Made by a program: the position numbers and the translations under genes. A stretch of 64,000 nt of DNA from assembly GCF_023074185.1 (NCBI RefSeq), contig NZ_JADPKY010000094.1, positions 1 through 64,000 on the forward strand, given 5' to 3'. This stretch comes from Bradyrhizobium sp. 132. GTDB taxonomy: Bacteria; Pseudomonadota; Alphaproteobacteria; Rhizobiales; Xanthobacteraceae. The notes beneath the pieces were generated by a model. That model did not search any database, was not told where the DNA came from, and saw only the letters and a list, made by a program, of their open reading frames with translations. Every line of letters begins with the position of its first letter. Position 1 is the stretch's first letter. Below are positions 36,391 through 45,058 of the stretch, piece after piece.

Positions 36391-37842
36391 ATGGAAACGA
36401 CGAGCGCTGCCATCGATAAGATCCGCTGCGATGCCTGTCCGGTGATGTGCTACATCAAGCCGGGTGCGGCGGGCGCCTGCGACCGCTACGCCAATCACGA
36501 CGGCAAGCTCGTCCGCGTCGATCCCCATGTGATCCTGGAGCGCACCGTCTCACATGGCGGCAAGCTCGTCCCGTTCAGCCGCACCGAGGACTGGGATGGC
36601 AGGATTGTCCACGAGCCCTCGACCTTCGTCACCGCGATCGGCGCGGGCACGACCTATCCTGACTACAAGCCGGCGCCGTTCATCGTCTCCGCCGAAGTCG
36701 AGGGCGTCGACATGGTGACCGTGGTCACCGAGGGCATCTTCTCCTATTGCGGGATCAAAGTGAAGATCGACACCGACCGCTATCTCGGGCCGGAGACCGC
36801 GACCGTCCGTGCACAAGGCGAGGCAGTCGGCCATGTCACCACCAGCGAATACGGCTCGCAGATGCTGTCGCTCGGCGGCGTGCATCACCTGACCGGCGGC
36901 TCCAAAAAGGAAGGCCGCGTCACCTGCGACACGCTGATGGACCTCGCCAATTGCAAGGCGGTCGAGCTCACCATCGACGGCGGCGCGAGCGTGGTGGTTC
37001 AGGCCGGCCAGCCGCCGATCGTCAACGGCATGAAAGAAGAGCGCATGCGCGTCGGCTGCGGCTCGGCGACGATCGGCATGTTCGCAAAACAGTGGTTCGG
37101 CAAGGTCGACGAGGTCGTCGTGGTCGATGACCACATCACCGGCGTGCTCAGCGAGCACCAGGCCGGCAAGCTGCTCGATATCGCCGACACCGGCATCAAG
37201 ATGAAGGGGCGTCGCTCGACGCCCGGCCGCTATTTCCAGGTCGCCGATCCCGGCACGGGTTGGGGCGGCACCAATATCTCCGACCCGCTCGCGATCCTCG
37301 GGCCGTTCGATGCCAAGGAAGCCAAGGCCGGTCTCTCGATGCTGATGGTCTCCACGACCGGCGAGCATTCGTCTTATTACGTGCTCGACGAGGCCCTGAA
37401 GCCGGTCGAGACCGAGATGCCTGATGACCTCAAGTTTTCGGTCGAGCGCATCCAGGAGAATTGCGAGCCGGCGTTATGCACGGTGCTGTTTATGGCGGGC
37501 GCCGGCGGCTCGCTGCGGGCGGGCGTCACCGATAATCCGGTGCGGCTGACGCGTTCGGTGAAGGACGCGCTGACGCGCGTCACCAGTGGCGGCGCGCCTG
37601 TTTATGTCTGGCCCGGAGGCGGCATCACCTACATGGTCGACGTGGCGCAGATGCCGGCGGGGGCATTCGGCTACGTGCCCACACCCGCGCTGGTCGCGCC
37701 GATCGAATTCACGATGAAGCTGTCCGATTATGCCGCGCTCGGCGGGCACATGGATTATGTCAAGCCGCTCTCCGAAGTGCAGGGCGGCGACGATGTCCGC
37801 CAATTGCCCTGGCAGAACCCGATTCCGGGGCCTCGCGTATGA
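36391..37842 (+). CDS. 6-hydroxynicotinate reductase
   Basis: A 483-residue protein matching the family annotated as 6-hydroxynicotinate reductase (EC 1.3.7.1), which reduces 6-hydroxynicotinate to 1,4,5,6-tetrahydro-6-oxonicotinate with reduced ferredoxin. The N-terminus has four Cys (13, 16, 20, 30; CDACPVMC then GAC) that could ligate an iron-sulfur cluster. The segment CGSATIG with Thr227 resembles the end of flavin-transfer motifs, a possible covalent flavin site. It heads an eight-gene operon and overlaps the UPF0280 gene by four bases. An alternative start at 36361 lacks a ribosome site. I first considered a ring-opening amidohydrolase but the core motifs do not fit. Confidence 0.78.
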   Translation: METTSAAIDKIRCDACPVMCYIKPGAAGACDRYANHDGKLVRVDPHVILERTVSHGGKLVPFSRTEDWDGRIVHEPSTFVTAIGAGTTYPDYKPAPFIVSAEVEGVDMVTVVTEGIFSYCGIKVKIDTDRYLGPETATVRAQGEAVGHVTTSEYGSQMLSLGGVHHLTGGSKKEGRVTCDTLMDLANCKAVELTIDGGASVVVQAGQPPIVNGMKEERMRVGCGSATIGMFAKQWFGKVDEVVVVDDHITGVLSEHQAGKLLDIADTGIKMKGRRSTPGRYFQVADPGTGWGGTNISDPLAILGPFDAKEAKAGLSMLMVSTTGEHSSYYVLDEALKPVETEMPDDLKFSVERIQENCEPALCTVLFMAGAGGSLRAGVTDNPVRLTRSVKDALTRVTSGGAPVYVWPGGGITYMVDVAQMPAGAFGYVPTPALVAPIEFTMKLSDYAALGGHMDYVKPLSEVQGGDDVRQLPWQNPIPGPRV

Positions 37843-38738
37843 CAAGGCTCCCGCAAATCGCGTTGCTGTCTGATGGCCGGCGGCTGCATTTGCAGGATGG
37901 ACCGATTGATCTGATCGTCGAGGCAAGGGGAGAGCCGAGCGAAGTGCGTGCAGCCTATGAGGCGGCGGCGCGCCGGTTCACCGGGTTGCTCGACGAGCTC
38001 TGCGCGGAACTGCCTGAGCTGCGGGCGGCCGCTGAGCCGAAACGGACATCACTGAAGGGCGTTGTGGCGCGCCGCATGCACGCCGCGGTCGCGCCTTATG
38101 CCGTTGATGACTTCATTACGCCAATGGCGGCGGTAGCCGGCAGCGTGGCGGAGGAGGTTCTCGGCGCGATGCTCGGCGCGGCGTCGCTTGATCAAGCTTA
38201 CGTCAATAATGGCGGCGATATTGCTCTCCATCTCGACAAAGGCGAGCATTTCTCGGTCGGCCTGATGGATCGCCCCGATCGCGACGGCGTGATGCGGGCC
38301 ATGAGGGTCGAGGCGAATGACCTCGTGCGCGGCATCGCCACCAGCGGTCGCCACGGTCGCAGTTTTTCGCTCGGCATCGCCGATGCGGTGACTGTGTTGG
38401 CGGGAACGGCGTCGCAGGCCGATGCGGCGGCGACGTTCATCGCCAACGCGGTTGACCTGCCGGGGCATCCCGCCATCATCCGAAAGCCTGCTAGCGAGCT
38501 TCAGCCCGATAGCGATCTCGGCGCGCGTCTCGTCACCCGCGATGTCGGTGAACTGTCGCGGGCTGAAATCGCAACGGCGCTCGAATTTGGCGCAGAATGT
38601 GCACGGAAATTGTTCGATCGTGGACTGATCGAGGGTGCCGTATTGCAGCTCTGTGGTGATATGCTTGTCATCGGAACGAAAGATATTGAACGGCAACGAT
38701 CGCGCCCGCTTGAGCTGGAGAACGCGGTTCATGCCTGA
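37839..38738 (+). CDS. UPF0280 (ApbE-like) protein
   Basis: A 299-residue protein of the UPF0280 family, structurally related to ApbE flavin transferases. It has VNNGGDIALHL and a downstream segment RGIATSGRHGRSFSLGIADAV, corresponding to the ApbE substrate and metal region. It is translationally coupled to the 6-hydroxynicotinate reductase (ATGA). An attractive inference is that it attaches flavin to that reductase or otherwise matures it. UPF0280 itself has no proven activity that I know of. Confidence 0.82.
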   Translation: MTRLPQIALLSDGRRLHLQDGPIDLIVEARGEPSEVRAAYEAAARRFTGLLDELCAELPELRAAAEPKRTSLKGVVARRMHAAVAPYAVDDFITPMAAVAGSVAEEVLGAMLGAASLDQAYVNNGGDIALHLDKGEHFSVGLMDRPDRDGVMRAMRVEANDLVRGIATSGRHGRSFSLGIADAVTVLAGTASQADAAATFIANAVDLPGHPAIIRKPASELQPDSDLGARLVTRDVGELSRAEIATALEFGAECARKLFDRGLIEGAVLQLCGDMLVIGTKDIERQRSRPLELENAVHA

Positions 38739-38765
38739 GCAGGGAAGCGACCTGAGGAAACAATC

Positions 38766-39350
38766 ATGAGCGCGATCATCCGCAAGATCGTCACCGTCGT
38801 CGAAGAAACGCAGATGGAGATGGGCCGCCAGGTCTCGCCGCCGACGCGGCGTGCGGCGGCGATCGCCGTGATCGAAAATCCCTTTGCCGGAAAGTACGTC
38901 GAAGATCTTTCACCGCTGATTGCGATCGGCGAGGAGCTTGGCGAACTGCTGTCGAAGCGTGCGGTGGCAGCGCTCGGCATCGACGGTTCCAAGGCGCAGA
39001 GCTACGGCAAGGCCGCGGCCGTCGGCGAGAACGGCGAGCTGGAGCATGCAGCCGCGATCCTTCACCCGAAGATGGGCGCGCCGGTGCGCAAGGTGCTGAG
39101 CAAGGGCGCTGCGCTGATCCCGTCGTCGAAGAAGCGCAGCGGTCCCGGCACGACGCTGGACATTCCGCTGGGCCACAAGGATGCAGCCTTCGTGCGCAGT
39201 CATTTTGACGGCATGGAAGTTCAGATCAACGACGCGCCGCGCGCCAACGAGATCATGGTCGCGGTCGCCGTCACCGACAGCGGCCGTCCGCTGCCGCGCG
39301 TCGGCGGGCTGACGGTTGCGGAGATCAAGGGCGAAGACGGTTTGAAATAG
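38766..39350 (+). CDS. Amino-acid-synthesis-family protein (PF06684-like), unknown function
   Basis: A 194-residue cytoplasmic protein of the family named AA_synth, for which no reaction is established. The N-terminus is IIRKIVTVVEETQMEMGR. Later features are VIENPFAGKYVEDLSPL and PLGHKDAAFVRSHFDG. GAGGAAAC precedes the ATG at 38766, 27 bases after the UPF0280 gene. Its place in the nicotinate operon suggests a step or helper for the ring-reduction part of the pathway. Confidence 0.78.
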   Translation: MSAIIRKIVTVVEETQMEMGRQVSPPTRRAAAIAVIENPFAGKYVEDLSPLIAIGEELGELLSKRAVAALGIDGSKAQSYGKAAAVGENGELEHAAAILHPKMGAPVRKVLSKGAALIPSSKKRSGPGTTLDIPLGHKDAAFVRSHFDGMEVQINDAPRANEIMVAVAVTDSGRPLPRVGGLTVAEIKGEDGLK

Positions 39351-39352
39351 AA

Positions 39353-39396
39353 CATGATCCGGAGAAGCGGGCACAGGTTCTCCGACAAGATCATGC
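39353..39396. repeat. Small palindromic intergenic repeat
   Basis: CATGATCC (39353-39360) and the distant GATCATG (39389-39395) form the ends of a palindrome-like element whose middle reads GGAGAAGC...GGTTCTCC. I recognise this as a common small non-coding repeat in Bradyrhizobium. It lies between two genes of the nicotinate operon and may fold in the transcript. Confidence 0.55.
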
Positions 39397-39430
39397 CGAC
39401 GACGTAGAGAGTTCAAAACTGGAGGTTGGG

Positions 39431-40633
39431 ATGCGAGCAGGAAACACTTTTGTCGGCGCGGCCTTCGCGCTTCTGGCGGGCGGCATGGCTCATTCGGCCC
39501 TGGCGCAAGATATCAAGATCGGCGAGATCAACAGTTATTCGTTGCTGCCGGCGTTCACCGAGCCTTATCGCAAGGGTTGGCAGCTCGCGGTCGAAGAGAT
39601 CAACGCGGCCGGCGGTATCAACGGCAAGAAGCTGGTCGTCATCTCCAAGGATGACGGCGGCAAGCCGGCGGATGCGCAGACCGCGGCCAACGAGTTGGTG
39701 TCGAGCGAGGGCGTGGCGATGCTGACAGGTACGTTCCTGTCGAACATCGGTCTCGCGGTCAGCGACTTCGCCAACCAGAAGAAGGTATTTTTCCTGGCGG
39801 CCGAGCCGCTGACGGACGCCGTCACCTGGTCGAAGGGCAACAAATACACTTTCCGATTGCGCCCCTCCAATTACATGCAGGCGGCGATGTTGGTGGAAGC
39901 GGCCAGCAAGCTGCCGGCCAAGCGCTGGGCGACGATCGCGCCAAACTATGAATACGGCCAGTCCGCCGTCGCGGTGTTCAAGAAGCTGATGTCGGAGAAG
40001 CGGCCGGACATTCAATGGGTCGACGAGCAGTGGCCGCCGCAGGGCAAGATCGACGCGGGTCCGGTGGTGCAGGCGGTTGCCGCGGCCAATCCGGAAGCGA
40101 TTCTCAACGTTACCTTCGGCGCCGATCTCGTGAAGCTCGTGCGCGAAGGTAACACCCGCGGCCTGTTCAAGGGACGCGAGGTCGTCTCGTTCCTCACCGG
40201 CGAGCCCGAGTATCTCGATCCTCTCAAGGAGGAGACGCCCGAGGGCTGGATCGTCACGGGCTATCCCTGGTACTCGATCAAGACGCCCGAGCACGACGCG
40301 TTCCTGAAGGCCTATCAGGCCAAGTACAACGACTATCCGCGCCTCGGCTCGATCGTCGGTTACCAGACCATCAAGTCGGCAGCGGCGATCCTGGCGAAGG
40401 CCGGCTCGACCGATCCGGAGAAGCTGATCGCTGCCGCGGAAGGGCTGTCGATGCCGTCGCCGTTCGGCGAGATCACCTTCCGCAAGATCGACCATCAGTC
40501 GACGCTCGGTGCCTATCTCGGCAAGACCGCGCTGAAGGATGGCAAGGGCGTGATGGTGGACTCCGTTTACAAGAAGGGCGGGGACTATCTGCCCAGCGAC
40601 GCCGAAGTCGCGAAGCTGCGTCCGAAGGATTGA
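39431..40633 (+). CDS. Branched-chain-type ABC transporter periplasmic binding protein
   Basis: A 400-residue LivK-type receptor with a signal peptide (MRAGNTFVGAAFALLAGGMA, cleavage near ALAQ) and the mature start DIKIGEINSYSLLPAF. GGAGG precedes the ATG closely. It is encoded together with its permease and both ATPases downstream. Operon context points to uptake of nicotinate or a breakdown product rather than leucine. Confidence 0.88.
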   Translation: MRAGNTFVGAAFALLAGGMAHSALAQDIKIGEINSYSLLPAFTEPYRKGWQLAVEEINAAGGINGKKLVVISKDDGGKPADAQTAANELVSSEGVAMLTGTFLSNIGLAVSDFANQKKVFFLAAEPLTDAVTWSKGNKYTFRLRPSNYMQAAMLVEAASKLPAKRWATIAPNYEYGQSAVAVFKKLMSEKRPDIQWVDEQWPPQGKIDAGPVVQAVAAANPEAILNVTFGADLVKLVREGNTRGLFKGREVVSFLTGEPEYLDPLKEETPEGWIVTGYPWYSIKTPEHDAFLKAYQAKYNDYPRLGSIVGYQTIKSAAAILAKAGSTDPEKLIAAAEGLSMPSPFGEITFRKIDHQSTLGAYLGKTALKDGKGVMVDSVYKKGGDYLPSDAEVAKLRPKD

Positions 40634-40650
40634 TGCAAAGAGAGACCGAG

Positions 40651-40746
40651 CCTCGTGGTTCGAGACGCGCGGCGCAGCCGCGCTCCTCACCATGAGGGTC
40701 CCGGACCTCATCCTGAGGAGGCGCGTAGCGCCGTCTCGAAGGATGA
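40651..40746. repeat. Dispersed palindromic repeat inside the nicotinate operon
   Basis: The segment starts CCTCGTGGTTCGAGACGCG and ends CGTCTCGAAGGATGA, forming long imperfect inverted halves. A second internal pair of arms (GCTCCTCACCATGAGG and CCTCATCCTGAGGAG) lies around 40682-40720. This is a well-known type of abundant intergenic repeat in Bradyrhizobium and Rhodopseudomonas. It separates the binding-protein gene from the permease gene and could cause processing or attenuation, giving excess receptor. Confidence 0.7.
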
Positions 40747-40784
40747 AGCCCAATATCGCGACTTACGCTTAACCCGGACCGCCG

Positions 40785-42674
40785 ATGGCCTTTTATGTCG
40801 TACAGTTTCTGACCGGTCTCGCCAGCGCAGCGTCGCTGTTCCTGGTGGCGTCGGGCCTGTCGATCATCTTTGGCGTGACGCGGATCGTGAATTTCGCGCA
40901 CGGCGCCTTCTACATGATCGGCGCCTATATCGCATTCACGCTCACCGAGCGCCTGTCGGGGACGTTCGGCTTCTGGGGCGGGATCGTCATGGCGGCGCTT
41001 GCCGTGGCAGTGATCGGTGTCATTGTCGAGATGGTGCTGCTCCGGCGCATCTATCACGCACCCGAACTGTTTCAGCTGCTCGCGACCTTCGGCCTGACCT
41101 TGATGGTCGAGGACCTCGTCGTGCTGATCTGGGGTCCCGATGATCTCGTCGGCCGCCGCGCGCCCGGCTTCAGGGGGGCGATTGATTTCTTCGGCCAGCA
41201 CATCCCGAGCTATGATTTGTTCCTGATCGCGCTCAGCCCGGTGGTGCTCGGCGTTCTCTGGCTTTTGTTCCAGCGCACACGCTGGGGCGTGCTGGTACGC
41301 GCCGCGACGCAGGACCGCGACATGGTCGCAGCGCTCGGCGTCAATCAGAAATGGCTGTTCACGAGCGTGTTTGCAGTCGGCGTTTTCCTCGCTGCGGTGG
41401 GTGGTGCGCTCCAGATCCCGCGCGATGCCGTGCATCACGCGATGGATTTGCGCATCATCGTCGAGGTCTTCGTCGTGGTCGTGATCGGCGGTCTCGGCAG
41501 CATCATCGGCGCCTTCGTCGCGGCGGTGCTGGTGTCGGAACTCAACGCCTTCGGCATCCTGATCTTTCCAAAAATCTCCATCATTCTGGTCTTCCTGGTG
41601 ATGGCGGCGGTGCTGATCGTGCGGCCCTGGGGCCTGTTCGGCAAACCGGAGGCCCCCGCGCGCAAGACGCCGGGTCTCACCGTCAATCCCTGGCGGCCGC
41701 TGACGTCGAATGAGCGGCTGGCCGCGCTCGCAGCGCTCATCGTGGCGGCAACGCTGCCGTTGTTCGCCGGCAACTACGCGCTCACCGTCGGCTCCGAGAT
41801 CGCGATCTTCGTGATCTTCGCCGTCAGCCTGCATTTCCTGATGTCGGTCGGCGGGCTCGCGTCCTTTGGCCACGCCGCCTATTTCGGCCTCGGAGCCTAC
41901 GGCGTCGCCTTCCTCGCCAAGATGGCGGGGTTGCCGATGATCGTGTGCTTGTTGCTCGGGCCGCTGCTGGGCTGCATGGGCGCCGCCGTGTTCGGCTTCT
42001 TCGCGGTGCAGCTCTCCGGCGTCTATTTCGCGATGCTCACGCTCGCCTTCGCACAGATCGTGTGGTCGATCGCATTCCAGTGGGTGAGCGTAACAGGCGG
42101 CGACAACGGCATTCTGGGCGTCTGGCCGGAAAAATGGGCGGCCAGCCCATCGAACTTCTATTGGTTGTCGCTCGGCGTTGCGGCGCTCGTGACGATCGCG
42201 CTACGGGCCATGGTGTTCTCGCCGTTCGGCTACGCCCTCAGGGGGACACGCGATTCGGCGCTGCGCAGCGAGGCCGTCGGCATCAACGTCAAGCGGATGC
42301 AGTGGACGGCGTTCGTGATCGCGGGCACAACTGCCGGAATCGGCGGCGCGTTGTTCGCCTACCTGAAGGGCAGTGTCTTCCCGGACAATCTCGGCATCTC
42401 GCTCTCGGTCGATGCGCTGGTCATGGTGCTGCTGGGCGGCGTCGAGACGGTGTCGGGGGGGGTGATCGGCGCCATCGTCTACAAGGCTTTGAACATCTGG
42501 CTGATCAGCCAGACCGACCTGTCAAAACTCGTGCTCGGCGGCTTCATCGTTCTGATCGTCGTCGTCTTCCCCAAGGGCATCGTCGGCATGCTGGAGATGC
42601 TGGCGCAGCGCCGCGGGAAGGCATCGCCACCGGGATCACCCTTGCTGGCCAAGCCGATCGAGTCCGCCGAATGA
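40785..42674 (+). CDS. Fused LivH-LivM ABC permease
   Basis: A 629-residue protein. The N-terminal half (about 1-285) is a LivH-type permease and the C-terminal half (about 310-610) is a LivM-type permease, each with about eight helices. Both permease halves of the importer are thus in one chain, a fusion frequent in alphaproteobacteria. It overlaps the following ATPase gene by four bases (ATGA). Confidence 0.9.
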   Translation: MAFYVVQFLTGLASAASLFLVASGLSIIFGVTRIVNFAHGAFYMIGAYIAFTLTERLSGTFGFWGGIVMAALAVAVIGVIVEMVLLRRIYHAPELFQLLATFGLTLMVEDLVVLIWGPDDLVGRRAPGFRGAIDFFGQHIPSYDLFLIALSPVVLGVLWLLFQRTRWGVLVRAATQDRDMVAALGVNQKWLFTSVFAVGVFLAAVGGALQIPRDAVHHAMDLRIIVEVFVVVVIGGLGSIIGAFVAAVLVSELNAFGILIFPKISIILVFLVMAAVLIVRPWGLFGKPEAPARKTPGLTVNPWRPLTSNERLAALAALIVAATLPLFAGNYALTVGSEIAIFVIFAVSLHFLMSVGGLASFGHAAYFGLGAYGVAFLAKMAGLPMIVCLLLGPLLGCMGAAVFGFFAVQLSGVYFAMLTLAFAQIVWSIAFQWVSVTGGDNGILGVWPEKWAASPSNFYWLSLGVAALVTIALRAMVFSPFGYALRGTRDSALRSEAVGINVKRMQWTAFVIAGTTAGIGGALFAYLKGSVFPDNLGISLSVDALVMVLLGGVETVSGGVIGAIVYKALNIWLISQTDLSKLVLGGFIVLIVVVFPKGIVGMLEMLAQRRGKASPPGSPLLAKPIESAE

Positions 42675-43462
42675 GTGTCGCCCCCCCACTTCTCGCGGTC
42701 GAAGGTCTCACCAAATCCTATGGCGGCGTCCACGCCGTGCGCGGCGTCTCGTTCTCGCTGCGCGCCGGCGAGATTTTGGCGCTGATCGGACCGAACGGCG
42801 CCGGCAAGAGCACCTGCTTCGACATGCTCAACGGCCAGAACAGGCCTGATACTGGTCACGTGCGCCTGCTTGGCGAGGACACCACCGGCAGGAAGCCGCG
42901 CGAGATCTGGCGGATGGGCGTCGGCCGGACCTTCCAGATCACCGCGACCTTCGCGACCATGACGGTGCGCGAGAACGTGCAGGTCGCACTGATCTCGCAC
43001 GGAAAACAATTGTTGAATCTCTGGGGATCGGCCCCGAGCTACGATCGCGGCGAAGCCGGCCGCCTGCTCGAGCTGGTCGGCATGGGCGGTTACGCGGATC
43101 GTCCCTGTGGCGAGCTGGCCTATGGCGATCTCAAGCGGCTCGAGCTGGCTGTCGCCCTGGCCAACCAGCCGAAGCTGCTGCTGATGGACGAGCCGACCGC
43201 CGGCATGGCGCCGCGCGAGCGTGTCGATCTGATGCGGCTGACCGCGCAGATCGCGAGGGAGAAAGCAATCGGCGTGCTCTTCACCGAACACGACATGGAC
43301 GTGGTGTTCGAGCACGCCGACCGCATCATCGTGCTCAATCGCGGCACGCTGATCGCGGAAGGCTCACCGGCCGAGGTCCGCGGCAATCCGCAGGTGCAGG
43401 CGGTCTATCTCGGCGAGGGTCTGCTTTACGATGCCGGGCATCGCGAGGGAGCATCAGCATGA
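42671..43462 (+). CDS. LivG-type ABC transporter ATPase
   Basis: A 263-residue nucleotide-binding protein. Walker A is GPNGAGKST and the signature region is [10 protein letters not shown], as in LivG proteins, where the canonical LSGG is altered. Walker B is [13 protein letters not shown], and the H-loop is TEHDMDVVF. It starts inside the permease stop codon and overlaps the next ATPase by four bases. Confidence 0.92.
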   Translation: MSVAPPLLAVEGLTKSYGGVHAVRGVSFSLRAGEILALIGPNGAGKSTCFDMLNGQNRPDTGHVRLLGEDTTGRKPREIWRMGVGRTFQITATFATMTVRENVQVALISHGKQLLNLWGSAPSYDRGEAGRLLELVGMGGYADRPCGELAYGDLKRLELAVALANQPKLLLMDEPTAGMAPRERVDLMRLTAQIAREKAIGVLFTEHDMDVVFEHADRIIVLNRGTLIAEGSPAEVRGNPQVQAVYLGEGLLYDAGHREGASA

Positions 43463-44163
43463 AGCTCACGGTGCAGGACCTCAACAGTCATTACGGCCCG
43501 GCCCATATCCTGTTCGACATCGGCTTCGAGGTCGGCGAGGGCGAGGTGGTGGCGCTGCTCGGGCGCAACGGGGCCGGCAAGTCGACGACGTTCCGCTCGA
43601 TCGTCGGCCTCGTCGCGCAACGAACGGGACGCATCATGTTCGAAGGCAGAGATGTCTCTGCACGTCCTACACATGAGATCGTGCGGGATGGGCTTGGCTA
43701 CGTTCCCGAAGAGCGGCGCATCTTCACTGATTTGACGGTGGAAGAGAATCTCGAAGTCGGCCGCCAGCCCAAGCGTCCGAACGCGCCGCACTGGACTCGC
43801 GACAAGTTGTTCGCCTTGTTCCCAAATCTGGGCGAGATGAAAAATCGCCCGGGCGGCCGCATGAGCGGCGGCGAGCAGCAGATGCTCACCATTGCACGCA
43901 CGCTGATGGGCAATCCGTCGCTGGTGCTGCTCGACGAGCCCTCGGAAGGCCTGTCGCCGAAGATCGTGGAGCAGATGGTCGAGGCCATCCTGACCATGAA
44001 GAAGGAAGGCGTCAGCATCGTCGTCTCCGAGCAGAATCTGCATTTCGCGCGGTTGATCTCCGATCGCGCCTATATCATTGAGCGCGGCCGCATCTGTTTC
44101 GGCGGCACCATGGCCGAGCTCGACGCGCGTCCGGACATCCGCGACGCGCATTTGTCGTTGTGA
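43459..44163 (+). CDS. LivF-type ABC transporter ATPase
   Basis: A 234-residue nucleotide-binding protein. Walker A is GRNGAGKST, the signature is MSGGEQQML, Walker B is LVLLDEPSEGLSP, and the H-loop residue is in VSEQNL, a LivF hallmark. Together with the LivG-like partner it powers the importer. Confidence 0.92.
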   Translation: MKLTVQDLNSHYGPAHILFDIGFEVGEGEVVALLGRNGAGKSTTFRSIVGLVAQRTGRIMFEGRDVSARPTHEIVRDGLGYVPEERRIFTDLTVEENLEVGRQPKRPNAPHWTRDKLFALFPNLGEMKNRPGGRMSGGEQQMLTIARTLMGNPSLVLLDEPSEGLSPKIVEQMVEAILTMKKEGVSIVVSEQNLHFARLISDRAYIIERGRICFGGTMAELDARPDIRDAHLSL

Positions 44164-44179
44164 GGGGCAAGGGGAGCTG

Positions 44180-44635
44180 ATGGCGAGAAGTGTCGCGGTG
44201 AAGAAGGGCGTCAAACCGGCAAAGCCCTCTTACGTGCTCGACGAGCAGGTCGGCTTCATTCTGCGCCAGGTCTGGCAGCGCCACAGCGCGATCTTCTCTC
44301 GCGAGATCGGCACCAATATCACGCCGACTCAATGGGCTGCGCTGTCGAAGCTCGTAGAGACCGGACCATGTTCGCAGAACCAGCTCGGACGGCTGACGGC
44401 CATGGACGTCGCGACCATCAAGGGCGTGATCGATCGTTTGACGGCGCGCGGATTGACCGAGACGAGCCAGGATCCTGAAGACGGGCGGCGGCTGCTGGTC
44501 AGCCTGACGCGCGCCGGGCAGCAACTTGCGGAGAAAGTAGCGCCGAGCGCGCTCGCGATCACGCGGGAGACGCTGGCGCCGCTCGACGCCAAGGAGCGCG
44601 AGATGCTGATGTCGCTGTTGAACAGGCTGCGGTGA
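44180..44635 (+). CDS. MarR-family regulator of the nicotinate island (inferred)
   Basis: A 151-residue winged-helix MarR protein. The recognition-helix area is SQNQLGRLTAMDVATIKGVIDRL and the wing is DPEDGRRLLVSLT. GGGGAG precedes the ATG at 44180, 16 bases after the LivF-type gene, so it is likely the last gene of the reductase operon. MarR dimers bind near-palindromic 16-20 bp sites. The four sites at nicA, the reductase gene and the enamidase/fpr spacer are the obvious candidates. Repression relieved by 6-hydroxynicotinate or nicotinate would be the usual logic. Confidence 0.87.
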   Translation: MARSVAVKKGVKPAKPSYVLDEQVGFILRQVWQRHSAIFSREIGTNITPTQWAALSKLVETGPCSQNQLGRLTAMDVATIKGVIDRLTARGLTETSQDPEDGRRLLVSLTRAGQQLAEKVAPSALAITRETLAPLDAKEREMLMSLLNRLR

Positions 44636-44736
44636 ATTCGGTCTCGTGGGCAAAGGCGCGCTTGCGCCGTGCCCACCACGTCTGCAGATTTCAAGCGTTT
44701 AATGGTGGGTACGCTCCGCGTTGCCAACCTACGGCA

Positions 44737-45058
44737 CTAACGCGCCATAAAGCAACCAACGGCATCGCCGTAGACATTGATGTCGATCAGCGAACCATTC
44801 TTGCGTAGGAGGAGAAAGTATTCGTCGAGCTTGGAGCTGTACGCCAAGCAATGGTTGCGTCCGTCGTCGGCGACGATGACGCAGCGGTCGTTGCCGACGG
44901 TGGTCCAATAGGGATTGACCAATGCGGATCTGACGAAGCTGGTCGGCAATCCACTCAGGGCTCTTTGGATTGCCGATCTCTACGCCCGAGTAGGGGTAGA
45001 CGTAATTGTTGATTTCGTCAGATACGCTTTGACGCAATTTCCCGAGGTCGATCGACAT
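44737..45058 (-). pseudogene. Small hypothetical gene split by a frameshift
   Basis: Reading from the ATG at 45058, which overlaps the enamidase stop (TAATG), about 43 residues look natural (MSIDLGKLRQSVSDEINNYV..., up to ADQLRQ). After that the frame turns into Arg/Leu-rich nonsense. One base further, another frame continues convincingly as SALVNPYWTTVGNDRCVIVA and ends DAVGCFMAR at 44737. The shift is near 44930-44945. It is either a real one-base mutation, a sequencing error or a programmed shift. The fused product would be about 106 residues with no known domain. Confidence 0.65.

Noticed and set aside
36391..37842. Ring-opening amidohydrolase (barbiturase/cyanuric acid hydrolase) as an alternative call
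   Set aside because: The three repeated Ser-Lys domains of that family are not visible. The four-Cys N-terminus and the nearby nicAB and enamidase genes favour 6-hydroxynicotinate reductase.
41945..42670. A long N-terminal extension of the LivG-type ATPase
   Set aside because: The upstream open frame overlaps the permease gene out of frame and is Arg/Gly-rich shadow. The ATG at 42671 with ATGA overlap is the natural start.
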